Source: Natrialba hulunbeirensis JCM 10989 (lineage in GTDB: Archaea > Halobacteriota > Halobacteria > Halobacteriales > Natrialbaceae). From it: a stretch of 49,896 nt of DNA. The DNA lies in assembly GCF_000337575.1 (NCBI RefSeq), contig NZ_AOIM01000012.1:22717-72612 (forward strand). The letters are read 5' to 3'. The translations under genes were made by a program, and so were the position numbers. The number at the start of each line of letters is the position of its first letter. The stretch's first letter is position 1. Shown here in pieces: positions 25,929 to 34,660 of this stretch. The notes beneath the pieces are model-generated. The model was not told the origin of the DNA. It ran no database searches and saw nothing but the letters and a program-made list of their open reading frames with translations.

Positions 25929-26041
25929 ATCGTCGAGTGGCAGGCCTGCGATGGCCGACGTATTAGGATACTGACTGATTTGTCGAGTGGAAAAACACGA
26001 AAGGAGGAAAGTTTACGGTACGTCAGTTTTTTGGCTCAGGT

Positions 26042-26791
26042 ATGTCCACCCGCACGCAACGTGGTGGCGGTGGCGGGATCATCGGTGCGATCAGGGCTGA
26101 CCTCGATCAGTTACACGGTGCCTGGATGGAACTCGTCTTTCCGCGCCAGCGCGGTCGCGGCCACTCCGTCATGGGAAAGTGGCGTCCCGAGACGCTTCCA
26201 CAGAAGATCGCCTACTACGCCTGGAGCGTCTTCGGCACGCTCGGGTTGTTGATCCTGTACCCGCTTACCGTCATTGGCTTTGCTACCCGCTACTATGCGG
26301 CGAAACTCGACTCGACGCGAACCCGCCTCGGCATTGTCGGCGTGACAGCCATCGCGCTGCTCGTCTGGGGGACGCTGACGGTGATTGCACACCTCCAGTT
26401 GCCGGTCGAAGAGACCATCGCGATCGGTGCCGCGAGCGCCGTCGCGACGATTTCGACCGCGCTTGCAGCCGGTGCGTCCAAGGTCGGCGGCCGACCCGTC
26501 TCCGTGCTGTTCGCCTACCCGTTCGCGATGACGGCGCTGTTCCTGCCGCCGGTCGTCGCCGCGCTCGTCACGCCGTCACTCGAGGGCGTCGTGCTCGAAC
26601 CGAGCTACGATTTCGCGGCCTGGGCGCTCGATAACATCCTCCACGTTGGCGGACTCAACGAGTTCCTGCGCGCGAACTACGAACTCGAAGGGGCCGCCTA
26701 CGCGGCGATGTGGGTCGGAATCTCCTTCCCCCTTGGCTGGTTCCTCGGAACAGTTGTCGCGCTGGCGAATCTGGTGCGGCCGTCCGAGTAA
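26042..26791 (+). CDS. hypothetical membrane protein
   Basis: This 249-residue protein has a Gly-rich cytoplasmic start (GGGGGIIGAIRAD), an amphipathic region with MELVFPRQRGRG, and about five hydrophobic segments (around 63-85, 96-118, 125-143, 153-175 and 218-240). It has haloarchaeal composition but I recognise no family or motif. A perfect palindrome followed by a T-rich run lies right after the stop. Confidence 0.65.
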   Translation: MSTRTQRGGGGGIIGAIRADLDQLHGAWMELVFPRQRGRGHSVMGKWRPETLPQKIAYYAWSVFGTLGLLILYPLTVIGFATRYYAAKLDSTRTRLGIVGVTAIALLVWGTLTVIAHLQLPVEETIAIGAASAVATISTALAAGASKVGGRPVSVLFAYPFAMTALFLPPVVAALVTPSLEGVVLEPSYDFAAWALDNILHVGGLNEFLRANYELEGAAYAAMWVGISFPLGWFLGTVVALANLVRPSE

Positions 26792-26795
26792 TCGG

Positions 26796-26818
26796 CGCAA
26801 GCGCTTGCGGTTTCTTCT
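26796..26818 (+). terminator. perfect 14-bp palindrome plus T-rich tract
   Basis: CGCAAGCGCTTGCG (26796-26809) is a perfect palindrome, followed by GTTTCTTCTC. It starts 4 bp after the stop of the membrane-protein gene. This is terminator-like, though palindromes are not required for archaeal termination, and a binding site for the next gene is also possible. Confidence 0.45.
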
Positions 26819-26876
26819 CGTTCACCGAACGGTCAGTTTCGATAACGTTAGGCCGATTCAGCCCCGAGCATCGGGT

Positions 26877-27071
26877 ATGGAACTCGACCTGCCGAAAACG
26901 ATCGGCGTGTTCGCTCTGATCATCGCGCTCGGAACAGCCGGGCTGATGACGATGCCGATGGGGATGGCCCAGGACACGATTCTGATGATGGTCGTGCCCT
27001 CGATGGCGGTCTTTGGTGCGATCATGCTCGTCCTCGGCGTCAAGCACGGCGAGTACCGCGCGACGAACTGA
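26877..27071 (+). CDS. two-helix membrane protein (DUF7333-like)
   Basis: The 64-residue protein has two membrane helices (about 8-28 and 36-55), a short acidic/basic start (MELDLPKT) and a polar end KHGEYRATN. Size and pattern match the short haloarchaeal two-TM family I know as DUF7333; the function is unknown. ATG 26877 gives the first helix at the normal place. It converges with the CysD-like gene; a TTTTTG tract at 27116-27121 may end its transcript. Confidence 0.65.
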   Translation: MELDLPKTIGVFALIIALGTAGLMTMPMGMAQDTILMMVVPSMAVFGAIMLVLGVKHGEYRATN

Positions 27072-27224
27072 GCCTGAACTGCCACTGAGACCGCCGTAGT
27101 TCACACGAAACGCAGTTTTTGTCGACGCGCACCGCCCATACCGTAGGCGTTTCGTCGATGGGAATCAAAGTCGAGTGCGACGCAAACTGAACAGAACGCT
27201 CAACCGGTCGTCACTGCGCCCGTA

Positions 27225-28196
27225 TCACATGTAGCCGAGGTCGCGCAGGCGCTCCATCAGGTCCTCCTTGTCCTGGGCGCGGCCCGCGCGCTCGGTCGTT
27301 CCCTCAAGGTCCTGGAGCCAGGCCGGTTCCTCGTCGCTTTTCTCCGTACTCACTTCGCTGCCGAGCGAGCGGAAGCCGGCGAAGTACTTCGGCGAGACCG
27401 GAATGTCGTCCTGCGTGAGGTCGTTCGGCAGGTCCGTGTCGCTCCCCGGCACGTAGCCGTCGTCCGGGAACTCAGACACCGTATCCGGCACGACGAAGTT
27501 CCAGAATGCCTCCCAGACCGCCGCCTCGTCGAACTGCAGGATGGGCTGGACGCGGTCGTGTGGCGGGTAGATATCCGGATCGTGACGCGGCGAGAAGAAC
27601 GTCTCGTCGGCGCGAGCCTCCTGTTCGTCCCAGCGGACGCCCGAGATGACGCCGTCGACGTCGTGCTCTTCGAGCGCGTTGTTCAGCGCCACCGTCTTCA
27701 GCAGGTGGTTACCCACGTAGGTGTCGAGCAGGAACGGGAACGTGTCCTCCTCGTACTCGAGTATGTTCTCGACGTGGTGCTGGTTGTGCTCGGAGAGGCC
27801 CGAGATGTCGATGTCGTCGCCGGGTTCGAGGCCGTGCTCGTCGACGTACTCGCCGACGTCCTCGTTGCGGGCGTAGATGACCTCGAGATCCCACTCGTCG
27901 GCCCAGTGGTCGACGAAGTCGTGAATCTCGTCGAAGTGCTGGTAGTGGTCGATGAAGATTGCGGGCGGGACCTCGAGGTCGTAGCGCTCTGCGACCTGGC
28001 TGACGAAGTAGAGGACGAGCGTGGAGTCCTTGCCGCCGGTCCACATGACCGCGGGGTTTTCGTACTGTTCGAGTCCCTGGCGGGTGACCTCGACCGCCTT
28101 CTCGATCTTGTCGTTGATGTGTGGATAGTCGACGGGATCCTCGCCGGAGCCGTCGTCGTAGTCGACGCTGACGTAGTCGGGGAAGTTCTCGGTCAT
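27225..28196 (-). CDS. CysD/CysH-superfamily PP-loop protein without cysteine
   Basis: This 323-residue protein is of the adenine nucleotide alpha-hydrolase type (PAPS reductase/ATP sulfurylase small-subunit superfamily). The PP-loop is WTGGKDST (52-59). SGVRWDEQEARADETFFSPR matches the corresponding CysD tract. The protein has no cysteine at all, so it cannot use the catalytic Cys of CysH reductases. It is therefore closer to CysD, yet no CysN GTPase lies nearby. C-terminal residues 240-323 are acidic and specific to the haloarchaeal form. It may adenylylate an unknown substrate. A 7-4-7 inverted repeat lies just upstream of the start. Confidence 0.8.
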   Translation of the reverse strand: MTENFPDYVSVDYDDGSGEDPVDYPHINDKIEKAVEVTRQGLEQYENPAVMWTGGKDSTLVLYFVSQVAERYDLEVPPAIFIDHYQHFDEIHDFVDHWADEWDLEVIYARNEDVGEYVDEHGLEPGDDIDISGLSEHNQHHVENILEYEEDTFPFLLDTYVGNHLLKTVALNNALEEHDVDGVISGVRWDEQEARADETFFSPRHDPDIYPPHDRVQPILQFDEAAVWEAFWNFVVPDTVSEFPDDGYVPGSDTDLPNDLTQDDIPVSPKYFAGFRSLGSEVSTEKSDEEPAWLQDLEGTTERAGRAQDKEDLMERLRDLGYM

Positions 28197-28199
28197 CTC

Positions 28200-28217
28200 G
28201 TAATTAGATATAATTAC
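28200..28217. promoter_or_regulatory. inverted repeat GTAATTA-N4-TAATTAC
   Basis: A perfect 7-bp inverted repeat with a GATA spacer lies 4-21 nt before the start codon of the CysD-like gene, between it and a TTTTAC TATA-like box (28222-28227). This position over the transcription start is typical for a repressor operator. It is one of the most AT-rich stretches in the window. Confidence 0.5.
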
Positions 28218-28270
28218 CACGGTAAAACGCTTTGGGGGACCGGAAACCTCTGTCGGAATCTCGGACCCGT

Positions 28271-29386
28271 CTATGCACTGGTTAACGGCGGTGCTTCGAG
28301 CTGTTCTTCCGGTTCGCTGTCGGCGAGGTGCTGCTGGAGCAGGCTGATAATCCGCTGCCCGGCGAGCCCGTCGCCGTACGGCCGTGGAGTCGACTTCGGT
28401 TCCCAGTCCGTCGTGAGCGCCTCGCGAATCGCGGCCGTCTCCGGCCCAACGAGCCGGTTCCAGCCACACTCGACCGTCTCGACCCACTCGGTCTCCTCGC
28501 GCAGCGTCACACAGCGCGTCTCGAGGAAGAACGCTTCCTTCTGGACACCGCCGGAATCCGTCGCGACTCGTTCCGCAGTATCGAGCAGCCGGACGAAATC
28601 GAGGTAGCCGAGTGGCTCGATCAACTCGAGTTCACTCCTCGCGCGCTCCCAGAGGCCGTGTTCCTGCAGTCGGTTGACGGTACGCGGGTGGGCGGGGAAG
28701 ACGACCGGCAGGGACGCGTCGGCGAGGCCGTCGAGTATTGCCGCGAGGTTGTCGGGGTCGTCGGTGTTGCTCGCACGGTGGACGGTCGCGAGGACGAACT
28801 CGCCAGGGTAGACATCGAGATCATCGAGGATCGTCGACTGGTCGGCCGAGCGCTCGCGAGCGTCGAGGATAGCGTCGTACATCACGTCGCCGGTCCAGTA
28901 GACGCCGTCCGAAATACCCTCGGCGTCCAAATTGCGGATCGCGTCCCTGCTCGGGGCGAAACAGAGGTCCGAGGCGTGATCCGTCAGGATACGGTTTATC
29001 TCCTCGGGCATCGACCGGTTGTTGCTCCGGAGCCCGGCCTCGACGTGTGCCACGGCGACGTCGCGTTTCGAGCCGACGATCGCACCCGCGAGCGTCGAGT
29101 TCGTATCACCGTAGAGCAGGATCACGTCCGGGTCGGTCTCCTCGATGACGGGCTCGATCGCCGCGACCATCCGCGCGGTCTGTCGGCCGTGGGTATCCGA
29201 CTCGATGCCGAGGTTGTACTCCGGTTTGGGGATCTCGAGTTCGTCGAAGAAGACGTCGGACATCTCCTCGTCGTAGTGCTGGCCGGTGTGGACCAGGATC
29301 TCCTCGGCGACCTCGCGAAGCGTCCGGGAGACGACGGCGGCCTTGATGAACTGGGGTCTGGCCCCGACAATGGAACAGACGCGCAT
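28271..29386 (-). CDS. wecB: UDP-N-acetylglucosamine 2-epimerase (non-hydrolysing)
   Basis: WecB interconverts UDP-GlcNAc and UDP-ManNAc for glycan synthesis. The 371-residue product starts with the family mark VCSIVGARPQFIKAA. VHTGQHYDEEMSDVFF, LLYGDTNSTLAGA, AHVEAGLRSNNRSMPEEINR, TVHRASNTDDP and TDSGGVQKEAFFL carry the nucleotide-binding and catalytic residues (Asp, Glu and His of the family). It overlaps the stop of the upstream DUF354 gene by one base (TGATG). The two form an operon for a surface glycan or glycolipid. No polymer genes are near. Confidence 0.93.
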   Translation of the reverse strand: MRVCSIVGARPQFIKAAVVSRTLREVAEEILVHTGQHYDEEMSDVFFDELEIPKPEYNLGIESDTHGRQTARMVAAIEPVIEETDPDVILLYGDTNSTLAGAIVGSKRDVAVAHVEAGLRSNNRSMPEEINRILTDHASDLCFAPSRDAIRNLDAEGISDGVYWTGDVMYDAILDARERSADQSTILDDLDVYPGEFVLATVHRASNTDDPDNLAAILDGLADASLPVVFPAHPRTVNRLQEHGLWERARSELELIEPLGYLDFVRLLDTAERVATDSGGVQKEAFFLETRCVTLREETEWVETVECGWNRLVGPETAAIREALTTDWEPKSTPRPYGDGLAGQRIISLLQQHLADSEPEEQLEAPPLTSA

Positions 29387-30468
29387 CAGTCCGCACGCAC
29401 CCCCGTTACGTCGACCGTGGCTGGTTGTGTACTTGGCTCGCTGTAGGACTGGGCGACGGACGTGATGATCTCGGTCAGGTTGACCATGTCCTCCGTGTAG
29501 CTGTCGCGTCGCTTCGCCCACGTCTCGGCCGTTGACTCGTCCGCAAGCAACTCCTGTGCGCGGTCGAGGACGGTCTCGAACTCGCTGCAGTTGTCGATGA
29601 GTCCGTGCGCCTCGAGTTCGAGGAAGTTCCCCATGTCGTCCTCGCCGACGAAGGAGTTCGAGCGGATCGCGGGCGTGCCGAGCAGGGCGGCCTCGGTGAC
29701 CATCGTCTGCGTGTCGGCGACGAGTAGCTCAGCCTCCGCCAGCGCGTCGTGGATTCGTGCGGGATGGAGGTCGTACGGACGCACGTCGAGGTCGTCGAGA
29801 GCCAGGTCGCCGCCCTCGTCCGAGACGAAAACGGTCGCGTGGTCGGCGAGCGCCGACAGCAGCTGCCGGCGCTGGTCGACCGAGAACCCGCGCTTGCCGA
29901 CGTCGTGGTGGCCGTTGAACGCATTGAGCCTGACGATGACGTACGGTTCGTCCGCGTCGACGCCGAGGTCCGCTCTGACTGAGTCGTCCGCCTCGAAGAC
30001 ATCGGGATGGAGGTACGCCGATTCCTTGAAGCCCCGGAACCGGTAGTGTTTCGCGCCAAGGTCCTTCCGGAACGCCTCGGGTGTCAGAATCGAGCGCACG
30101 AAGGGCTTCGAGACGACGTGGTCGAGCGAGGGCTCGGAGTCGAGCACGGCGACCGCCGGAGCACGCGTGATCGTTCCCGTATAGGCAGCGTAGGGTCCGA
30201 TTCCGAAGACGACATCGGGATCGAACCGACGCGCCTGCCGAGCGATCGTCGAGAGGTGCGCCGGTACCTCCCAGAGCAACGACTGGAGCGAGTCGCTGCG
30301 ATCACCGTACGTTTCGTAGGGCACGTCGTGGTACGAGAGTAGCGCTTCGGTGCACTCGTCTCCCCGCGCGAGCACGAGCACCTCGTGACCCGCGTCCTCG
30401 AGCCGTGACACGGTGTGTTTGTACAGGTGGACGTGTGCCGGCGTGTTGTTAAAGAAGAGACAGCGCAC
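29386..30468 (-). CDS. DUF354 glycosyltransferase-like protein
   Basis: This 360-residue protein of the DUF354 family has the GT-B glycosyltransferase fold and is often paired with WecB in archaeal glycan clusters. Features are an N-terminal HVHLYKHTVSRLEDAGHEVLVLARG, the middle FDPDVVFGIGPYAAYTGT, and a C-terminal nucleotide-sugar region VADTQTMVTEAALLGTPAIR around 250-270. The start is GTG, chosen because a 10-nt match to the 16S 3' end (GAGGTGATCC) lies just before it. The protein probably transfers or processes a ManNAc-type sugar made by WecB; the exact reaction is unknown. Confidence 0.87.
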   Translation of the reverse strand: MRCLFFNNTPAHVHLYKHTVSRLEDAGHEVLVLARGDECTEALLSYHDVPYETYGDRSDSLQSLLWEVPAHLSTIARQARRFDPDVVFGIGPYAAYTGTITRAPAVAVLDSEPSLDHVVSKPFVRSILTPEAFRKDLGAKHYRFRGFKESAYLHPDVFEADDSVRADLGVDADEPYVIVRLNAFNGHHDVGKRGFSVDQRRQLLSALADHATVFVSDEGGDLALDDLDVRPYDLHPARIHDALAEAELLVADTQTMVTEAALLGTPAIRSNSFVGEDDMGNFLELEAHGLIDNCSEFETVLDRAQELLADESTAETWAKRRDSYTEDMVNLTEIITSVAQSYSEPSTQPATVDVTGVRAD

Positions 30469-30471
30469 GAC

Positions 30472-30481
30472 GGATCACCTC
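30472..30481 (-). promoter_or_regulatory. strong Shine-Dalgarno of the DUF354 gene
   Basis: On the minus strand GAGGTGATCC is a 10-nt exact complement to the 3' end of archaeal 16S rRNA (GGATCACCTC). It ends 3 nt before GTG 30468, with the GAGG core about 9 nt away. Most genes in this window have no such site, so it marks a leadered mRNA and fixes the GTG start. Confidence 0.6.
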
Positions 30482-31139
30482 GTGAATCATGCACTCTCGC
30501 CTTCTCGTAGCGACCCTATCGTTATCAGCGCGCTACCGAGAAGAAGCACGTGACTGGCCTGAAAGTCTTGTTTTCGAATACGTCGAACTGAAATACGACG
30601 TGCACAATCGCCTCGAGTCACACACCGCGAACACTGCAAAACGGGTCGAAAGAACTGACTACCGCGTTCGCCCGGACTGTTCAGGATGCGTAACCGACTG
30701 AAACGGCGAACCGTCACCGGACGCCACAGGTCAGTTTCGACAAACGCGACTGGTAGTCAGCTGCTGGCTGCCGGCTGTGGCACTGATACGGCGTGCTTAC
30801 GGTCGGAAAACGGCGACTACCAACACTCACTCCCGGACGCCCTCTACAGAACACATGTCACTCACTCTCGCCCTCGCTGTCGCTCTCTCGTGAAAATCCA
30901 ACTGCAATCCCTTGCCCAGCTCCGCGCTCGTTCGTGTTGCTCGGTCTCGGTACTCGAGTTCACCCAGTCGTGTGACGAGGACGGGGACTCGAGTAGGCAG
31001 TGAGGTGCGAGGAGGTGAGAAGCGAGTACGGAGCAAGCCGGTAGATGCGAGCCACTGAGCGGTGAGCGACGGAAGCACCCGTATTTCGGACGCCAGACGG
31101 AAAGTTATTTTAGCGAGTTAACAGTCATCATTGAATACA
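30482..31139. other. gene-free stretch between glycan unit and Tat protein
   Basis: I support no gene in these 660 bp. Short frames (for example 30489-30701 and 30686-31003) have Arg/Ser/Cys-rich, non-acidic products and no homology I recognise. GC content is a little lower than in the genes. At the right end a TATA-like TTATTTT (31106-31112) lies about 30 nt before ATG 31140. A promoter for the leadered DUF354 mRNA must lie at the left end, but I could not place it. Confidence 0.4.
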
Positions 31140-32657
31140 ATGGTCCCCGAGCCCCCCTCGCTCACCCGTCGACAGCTCCTCGCAGGTGCCGCTGGCGGCG
31201 TCGGACTCACTGGCAGCGCGGTCGTCGCACTCGGAGCAACGCGACCGACGGCGTTGCCGAACAGTCTGGTCGACGTCGCGACGAACTACTACCCAAAGCC
31301 CCCCGCACCGAGTGAGCTCTGGCAGCCGACGGTCACCGAGTCACACGCACGGATGGCGGTCGAGTTGCTCGCAGAGACTGAGACGGAGTCACTCGAGCAC
31401 TGGGAGGAGATCGATGCCGACGATCGAAGGATGCGCAGTTCAGGCGGCTGGCTCGGGACTGCCGAGGACTCACTCGCGGATGGCGAGTATAACGAGGCAC
31501 TGTCCAACGCCATGTATGGACTGCAGTTCGCTGGGGAACACCTGGGGGAGGCGCGGGCGAAACAGGATGCTGTTACACTCGAGGAACTCGCCGAGCGGTC
31601 GTTCGAACTCCTCGACCGAATCGACGCAGTCATTGCGGATATCGACGGCTATCCGGTCCTCGATCCGGAACGCGATCTGGCGTGGTATACCCAGATCGAA
31701 TCCGAACTGCAGGTGGGTCGAGGACGGGCGGGGTGGTCTGATCTCGAGGCGTTCGACGAGTCTGCTGGAGGAGGTGACGATGACGATGCTGATGGGGGCG
31801 AAGGTGACGGAGAAGCTGATAGTGATGGCAGCGACGGTGACGACGGCGATGATGGGAGTGAGACTGAGAGTGACGGGTCTGGTGAAACTGATGGAACCGA
31901 CGACACAACCACCAACAGCAGGCCCGACATCGACGACTACGACCCCGGCGACGTCGGCGACATTACCGCCGACCTTCTGCTGGCCGAACTCCACGTCGAA
32001 ACCGCCGAACGCTACCGCGACCGTCTATGGAACGACGTTGGCGTCGACGGCGGCGACGCCGCCGAAGCCAGCCCGCACGCCGACCACCTCGAAACCGTTC
32101 GCGATGCATTGACCGACGAACTCGAGTCCATGCCCACACGCGACGAGGTGCAGTCGTCGTACACCGAAGATGTGGGGGGCTACGGCCCCTACGAGTTCGC
32201 ACGCGACCGCCTCGCCCGATGGGTGTTTCCAGCCGGGATGCCCGTTCCGTGGCGCAGGTCGGTCGACGACGACTTCCTGTTAGTGCAGGTAGTCGGGCTG
32301 AGCCGAGGCCTGGCTGACTGGCGAGCCCACGAATTCGTAGTCGAGAACCTCGTCATCGAACCGGACGACGACGATTTCGATCCTGGTCATCTGCTGGACG
32401 AACAACGTCGTGCGCGGTCGACGTATGAGTCGACCATCGAAGCAAATCAGACGCCGTTTCTGGTTGTCCTCTCAGAGCAGGGGATTGGGGACCTCCGAGT
32501 GACCGACGTGAGTCGGAGTTCGTGGGAAGGGTACGAGGATGATGGAGGGTGGACGCCCTGGAACGAGCGTGTACAGAACTACCTGCACGCGCTTCTGGGA
32601 CGAGCAAGGCTTCGCGAGTATCCCGACCTGTACGAACGACTTGTCGCCGGTGAGTGA
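31140..32657 (+). CDS. Tat-exported hypothetical protein with acidic linker
   Basis: This 505-residue protein has a Tat signal (LTRRQLLAGAAGGVGLTG) without a clear lipobox Cys. Two helical domains (about 60-205 and 270-500) are separated by a ~70-residue Asp/Gly/Glu/Ser-only linker. The N-terminal domain has the stretch EYNEALSNAMYGLQFAGEHL, TPR-like in feel. The C-terminal domain includes LLAELHVETAERYRDRLW and a conserved RWVFPAGMPVPWR. No family is recognised. TATA spacing supports ATG 31140 over TTG 31131. It probably acts on the cell surface. Confidence 0.65.
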   Translation: MVPEPPSLTRRQLLAGAAGGVGLTGSAVVALGATRPTALPNSLVDVATNYYPKPPAPSELWQPTVTESHARMAVELLAETETESLEHWEEIDADDRRMRSSGGWLGTAEDSLADGEYNEALSNAMYGLQFAGEHLGEARAKQDAVTLEELAERSFELLDRIDAVIADIDGYPVLDPERDLAWYTQIESELQVGRGRAGWSDLEAFDESAGGGDDDDADGGEGDGEADSDGSDGDDGDDGSETESDGSGETDGTDDTTTNSRPDIDDYDPGDVGDITADLLLAELHVETAERYRDRLWNDVGVDGGDAAEASPHADHLETVRDALTDELESMPTRDEVQSSYTEDVGGYGPYEFARDRLARWVFPAGMPVPWRRSVDDDFLLVQVVGLSRGLADWRAHEFVVENLVIEPDDDDFDPGHLLDEQRRARSTYESTIEANQTPFLVVLSEQGIGDLRVTDVSRSSWEGYEDDGGWTPWNERVQNYLHALLGRARLREYPDLYERLVAGE

Positions 32658-32826
32658 GCACGGGAACTGGTGGGAGAGTGCAGTAGGTGCGGGTGCGGAT
32701 GTGAGTGCAGAAACAGGTGGTCGAGTCCAGTAGGTGCAGGTACAGGTGCGAATCCGGCAAGCGAATCCGGCCAAGAAGAGAGCGTCGCCACTCACCACCC
32801 AAAAATCAGCGGGAAAAGTCGACCCG

Positions 32827-33411
32827 TTAGTCGCTGATGAACTTGTTGTCGCGCCAGTTGACGCCGGACTCGCCGGAGCCGTGATCGCGTGGCCCCTCGA
32901 CGACTTCGATGTCCGCCGGTCGCGTCTCGCCGTCGACGATCCGAGTCGCCTCGAGGTCGCCGTCGCGCTCCGAAATCGCCGTCAGCGTCCCCTTCTCGGC
33001 CGCCGCTGCGATCTCACAGAGGACGAGGAACATCTCGTACTGCAACAGCGAGTTCTGGAGCACCGTCTCGCGGTCCCCCTTGAACGCGGCGTACTCGACG
33101 AGTTCGGACTCGATCTCTTCCTCCTCTTCCTCGTCCCAACTAAAGGACTTCTGACGGCGCTCGTCCGGATCCTCCTCGTACACCCGGTTCTCCGTCACGC
33201 TGGCTTTCAGCTGGGCCGTTGGCGTATACTTGCTCACCGACTGATCCTCGGCGACCGCCTTGAGGATCAGCGTGTTGTTCCGTCGCGTGATCTCCACATC
33301 GGCAATGCCGTCCGGATAGGCAGCCTCGTCGATGTGGTCGCGGAGATCTTCGAGTGGCAGTTCGAGCGTCGAGTGGAGCCGATAAACGTGTCTGGATTCC
33401 TCTGTTGACAT
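32827..33411 (-). CDS. DUF7110-type haloarchaeal protein
   Basis: This cytosolic 194-residue protein is acidic. It begins with a beta-alpha pattern (HVYRLHSTLELPLEDLRDHI), has a Glu-rich linker around 93-104 and a hydrophobic helix LLQYEMFLVLCEIAAAAEKG (about 122-141), and ends WRDNKFISD. It matches my recollection of a haloarchaea-only family (DUF7110) with no known role. A TATATAAG-like box on the minus strand at about 33460-33467 implies a ~25-nt leader. Confidence 0.6.
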   Translation of the reverse strand: MSTEESRHVYRLHSTLELPLEDLRDHIDEAAYPDGIADVEITRRNNTLILKAVAEDQSVSKYTPTAQLKASVTENRVYEEDPDERRQKSFSWDEEEEEEIESELVEYAAFKGDRETVLQNSLLQYEMFLVLCEIAAAAEKGTLTAISERDGDLEATRIVDGETRPADIEVVEGPRDHGSGESGVNWRDNKFISD

Positions 33412-33562
33412 AGTGGGAAGGTGTGAAGCGACAGTCGTTGGGTGATACTACGGGCGCGGGGCTTATATGATCTGCCATTGCGACCGTGAGTGACAGGTTC
33501 GACTGACCGGTCGTCGGCCAGTCGGGTGACCAGCCAAAGGCTGCGTAACGGACCGCCGGCGA

Positions 33563-33907
33563 TCACGCCGTATCCAGCGTCTCTGCAAGCTCGCCGCGCT
33601 CCTCGAGTTCCGCGAGAATGTCCGAGCCGCCGACGAACTCACCGTCGACGTACGTCTGTGGGATCGTCTCCCAGCCGCTGTGCTCGTTGAGAGCAGTGCG
33701 ATACTCGTCGAGGGACTCGAGTACGTCGACGGTTTCGAACTCGTCGCGGTGCTCGGAGATGAGACCGAGCGCGCGACGGGAGTAGCCACACTGGGGCATG
33801 AGTTCAGTGCCCTTCATGAAGAGGACGACTTCGTTGTCGGCAATCGTTTCCTCGACCTGTTCGGTGACTTCCTCCTGATCGAGACCCTGGTTTGGTGGAA
33901 AGTCCAT
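33563..33907 (-). CDS. monothiol glutaredoxin family protein
   Basis: The 114-residue protein has the glutaredoxin fold with a monothiol-type site CGYS (Cys40), close to the CGFS of Fe-S cluster carriers. FMKGTELMPQCGYSRRA, WETIPQTYVDGEFVGGSDIL (TVP-like and GG motifs for glutathione or cluster binding) and the C-terminal helix are present. It probably carries Fe-S clusters or handles thiol redox. It lies 112 bp downstream of the YeeE genes on the same strand, consistent with sulfur metabolism, but a shared transcript is not proved. Confidence 0.88.
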   Translation of the reverse strand: MDFPPNQGLDQEEVTEQVEETIADNEVVLFMKGTELMPQCGYSRRALGLISEHRDEFETVDVLESLDEYRTALNEHSGWETIPQTYVDGEFVGGSDILAELEERGELAETLDTA

Positions 33908-34019
33908 TGTCGAGTAGAAGTATGGTCGTGATGGGGATAGACCTTGCGTCCGCGGCTTGCATTCGCGGCTGGCGAATGTAGTAGCAAGGATCGCAGCCAA
34001 CCCGCTACAGCGAGTCGTC

Positions 34020-34487
34020 TCAGTCCGCGGCCGCTGCTGGCGCGTCGCTCTCTGCGCTCGCAGAGCGCCAGTAGCCCTGGAGGTACGCACCGACGAACAT
34101 GCCTGCGATGCCGTAGAGGATGGTAATGTTACCGATGCCGAGGCTGGCGTAGGCCGCGCCGGGACAGATGCCCGACAGTCCCCAGCCGACACCGAAGATA
34201 CCGCCGCCGATGACGACGTTCTTGTCGAGGGTCTTCAGCCGACGGCCGTAGACTGCGCCCGTCAGCGGAGCCGTACTGCGGAACTGCTTGATCCCGAAGA
34301 ACGTGATGCCGGTGACGACGGCGGCACCGAACATGACGAACAGGAGCCCGAAGTCCTCGAACTGGAGGAAGTTGAGGACGACTTCCGGCTGGGCCATGTG
34401 GCTAAAGCCGAGGCCGAAACCGAAGATCAGGCCGCCGACGAAGACCAGCGGCAGGAACAGCGGGTGCTGTTCGTGTTCGGCGCTCAT
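34020..34487 (-). CDS. YeeE/YedE-type sulfur transport protein, half 2
   Basis: This 155-residue membrane protein of the YeeE/YedE (DUF6691-like) group imports thiosulfate or reduced sulfur. It has four hydrophobic segments and a conserved sulfur-relay-type cysteine in GLSGICPGAAYAS (about 108-120). Together with the other half (34660-35220) it makes the equivalent of one full-length YeeE. A GGAGGTG ribosome site (about 34497-34503) precedes ATG 34487, which overlaps the stop of the small ORF between the two halves by four bases (ATGA). Confidence 0.88.
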   Translation of the reverse strand: MSAEHEQHPLFLPLVFVGGLIFGFGLGFSHMAQPEVVLNFLQFEDFGLLFVMFGAAVVTGITFFGIKQFRSTAPLTGAVYGRRLKTLDKNVVIGGGIFGVGWGLSGICPGAAYASLGIGNITILYGIAGMFVGAYLQGYWRSASAESDAPAAAAD

Positions 34488-34660
34488 CGCTCACACCTCC
34501 GTTCTGGTCCCCCTTCTGATCGGTGTTCGCGGCTCGCGGCTCGCTCGCTCACGGCGTCCGGTAGTCGCCGGTCGCCGTTCGAGGATTCGCTCTCGTTCAT
34601 CCTCACAGTCACTCCACGCTCGCTTTTCCGGGATCCTCGCAGGACTCGGAGCGCGCTCAT
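34484..34660 (-). CDS. 58-residue Arg-rich ORF between the YeeE halves
   Basis: The start ATG overlaps the stop of YeeE half 1 (TAATG) and the stop overlaps the start of YeeE half 2 (ATGA). The 58-codon frame therefore fills the gap exactly, with translational coupling at both ends. The product is Arg/Ser/Glu-rich (for example MSALRVLRGSRKSERG, NGDRRLPDAVSERAA) and not acidic or hydrophobic, so it could simply keep ribosomes moving through a decayed spacer. No family is recognised. Confidence 0.35.
   Translation of the reverse strand: MSALRVLRGSRKSERGVTVRMNESESSNGDRRLPDAVSERAASREHRSEGGPERRCER

Noticed and set aside
27225..28196. naming the PP-loop protein PAPS reductase (CysH)
   Set aside because: The CysH catalytic cysteine is missing; the protein has no cysteine at all and is closer to CysD.
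30489..31003. short plus-strand frames in the 0.67-kb gap before the Tat protein
   Set aside because: No acidic bias, no promoter spacing and no homology.
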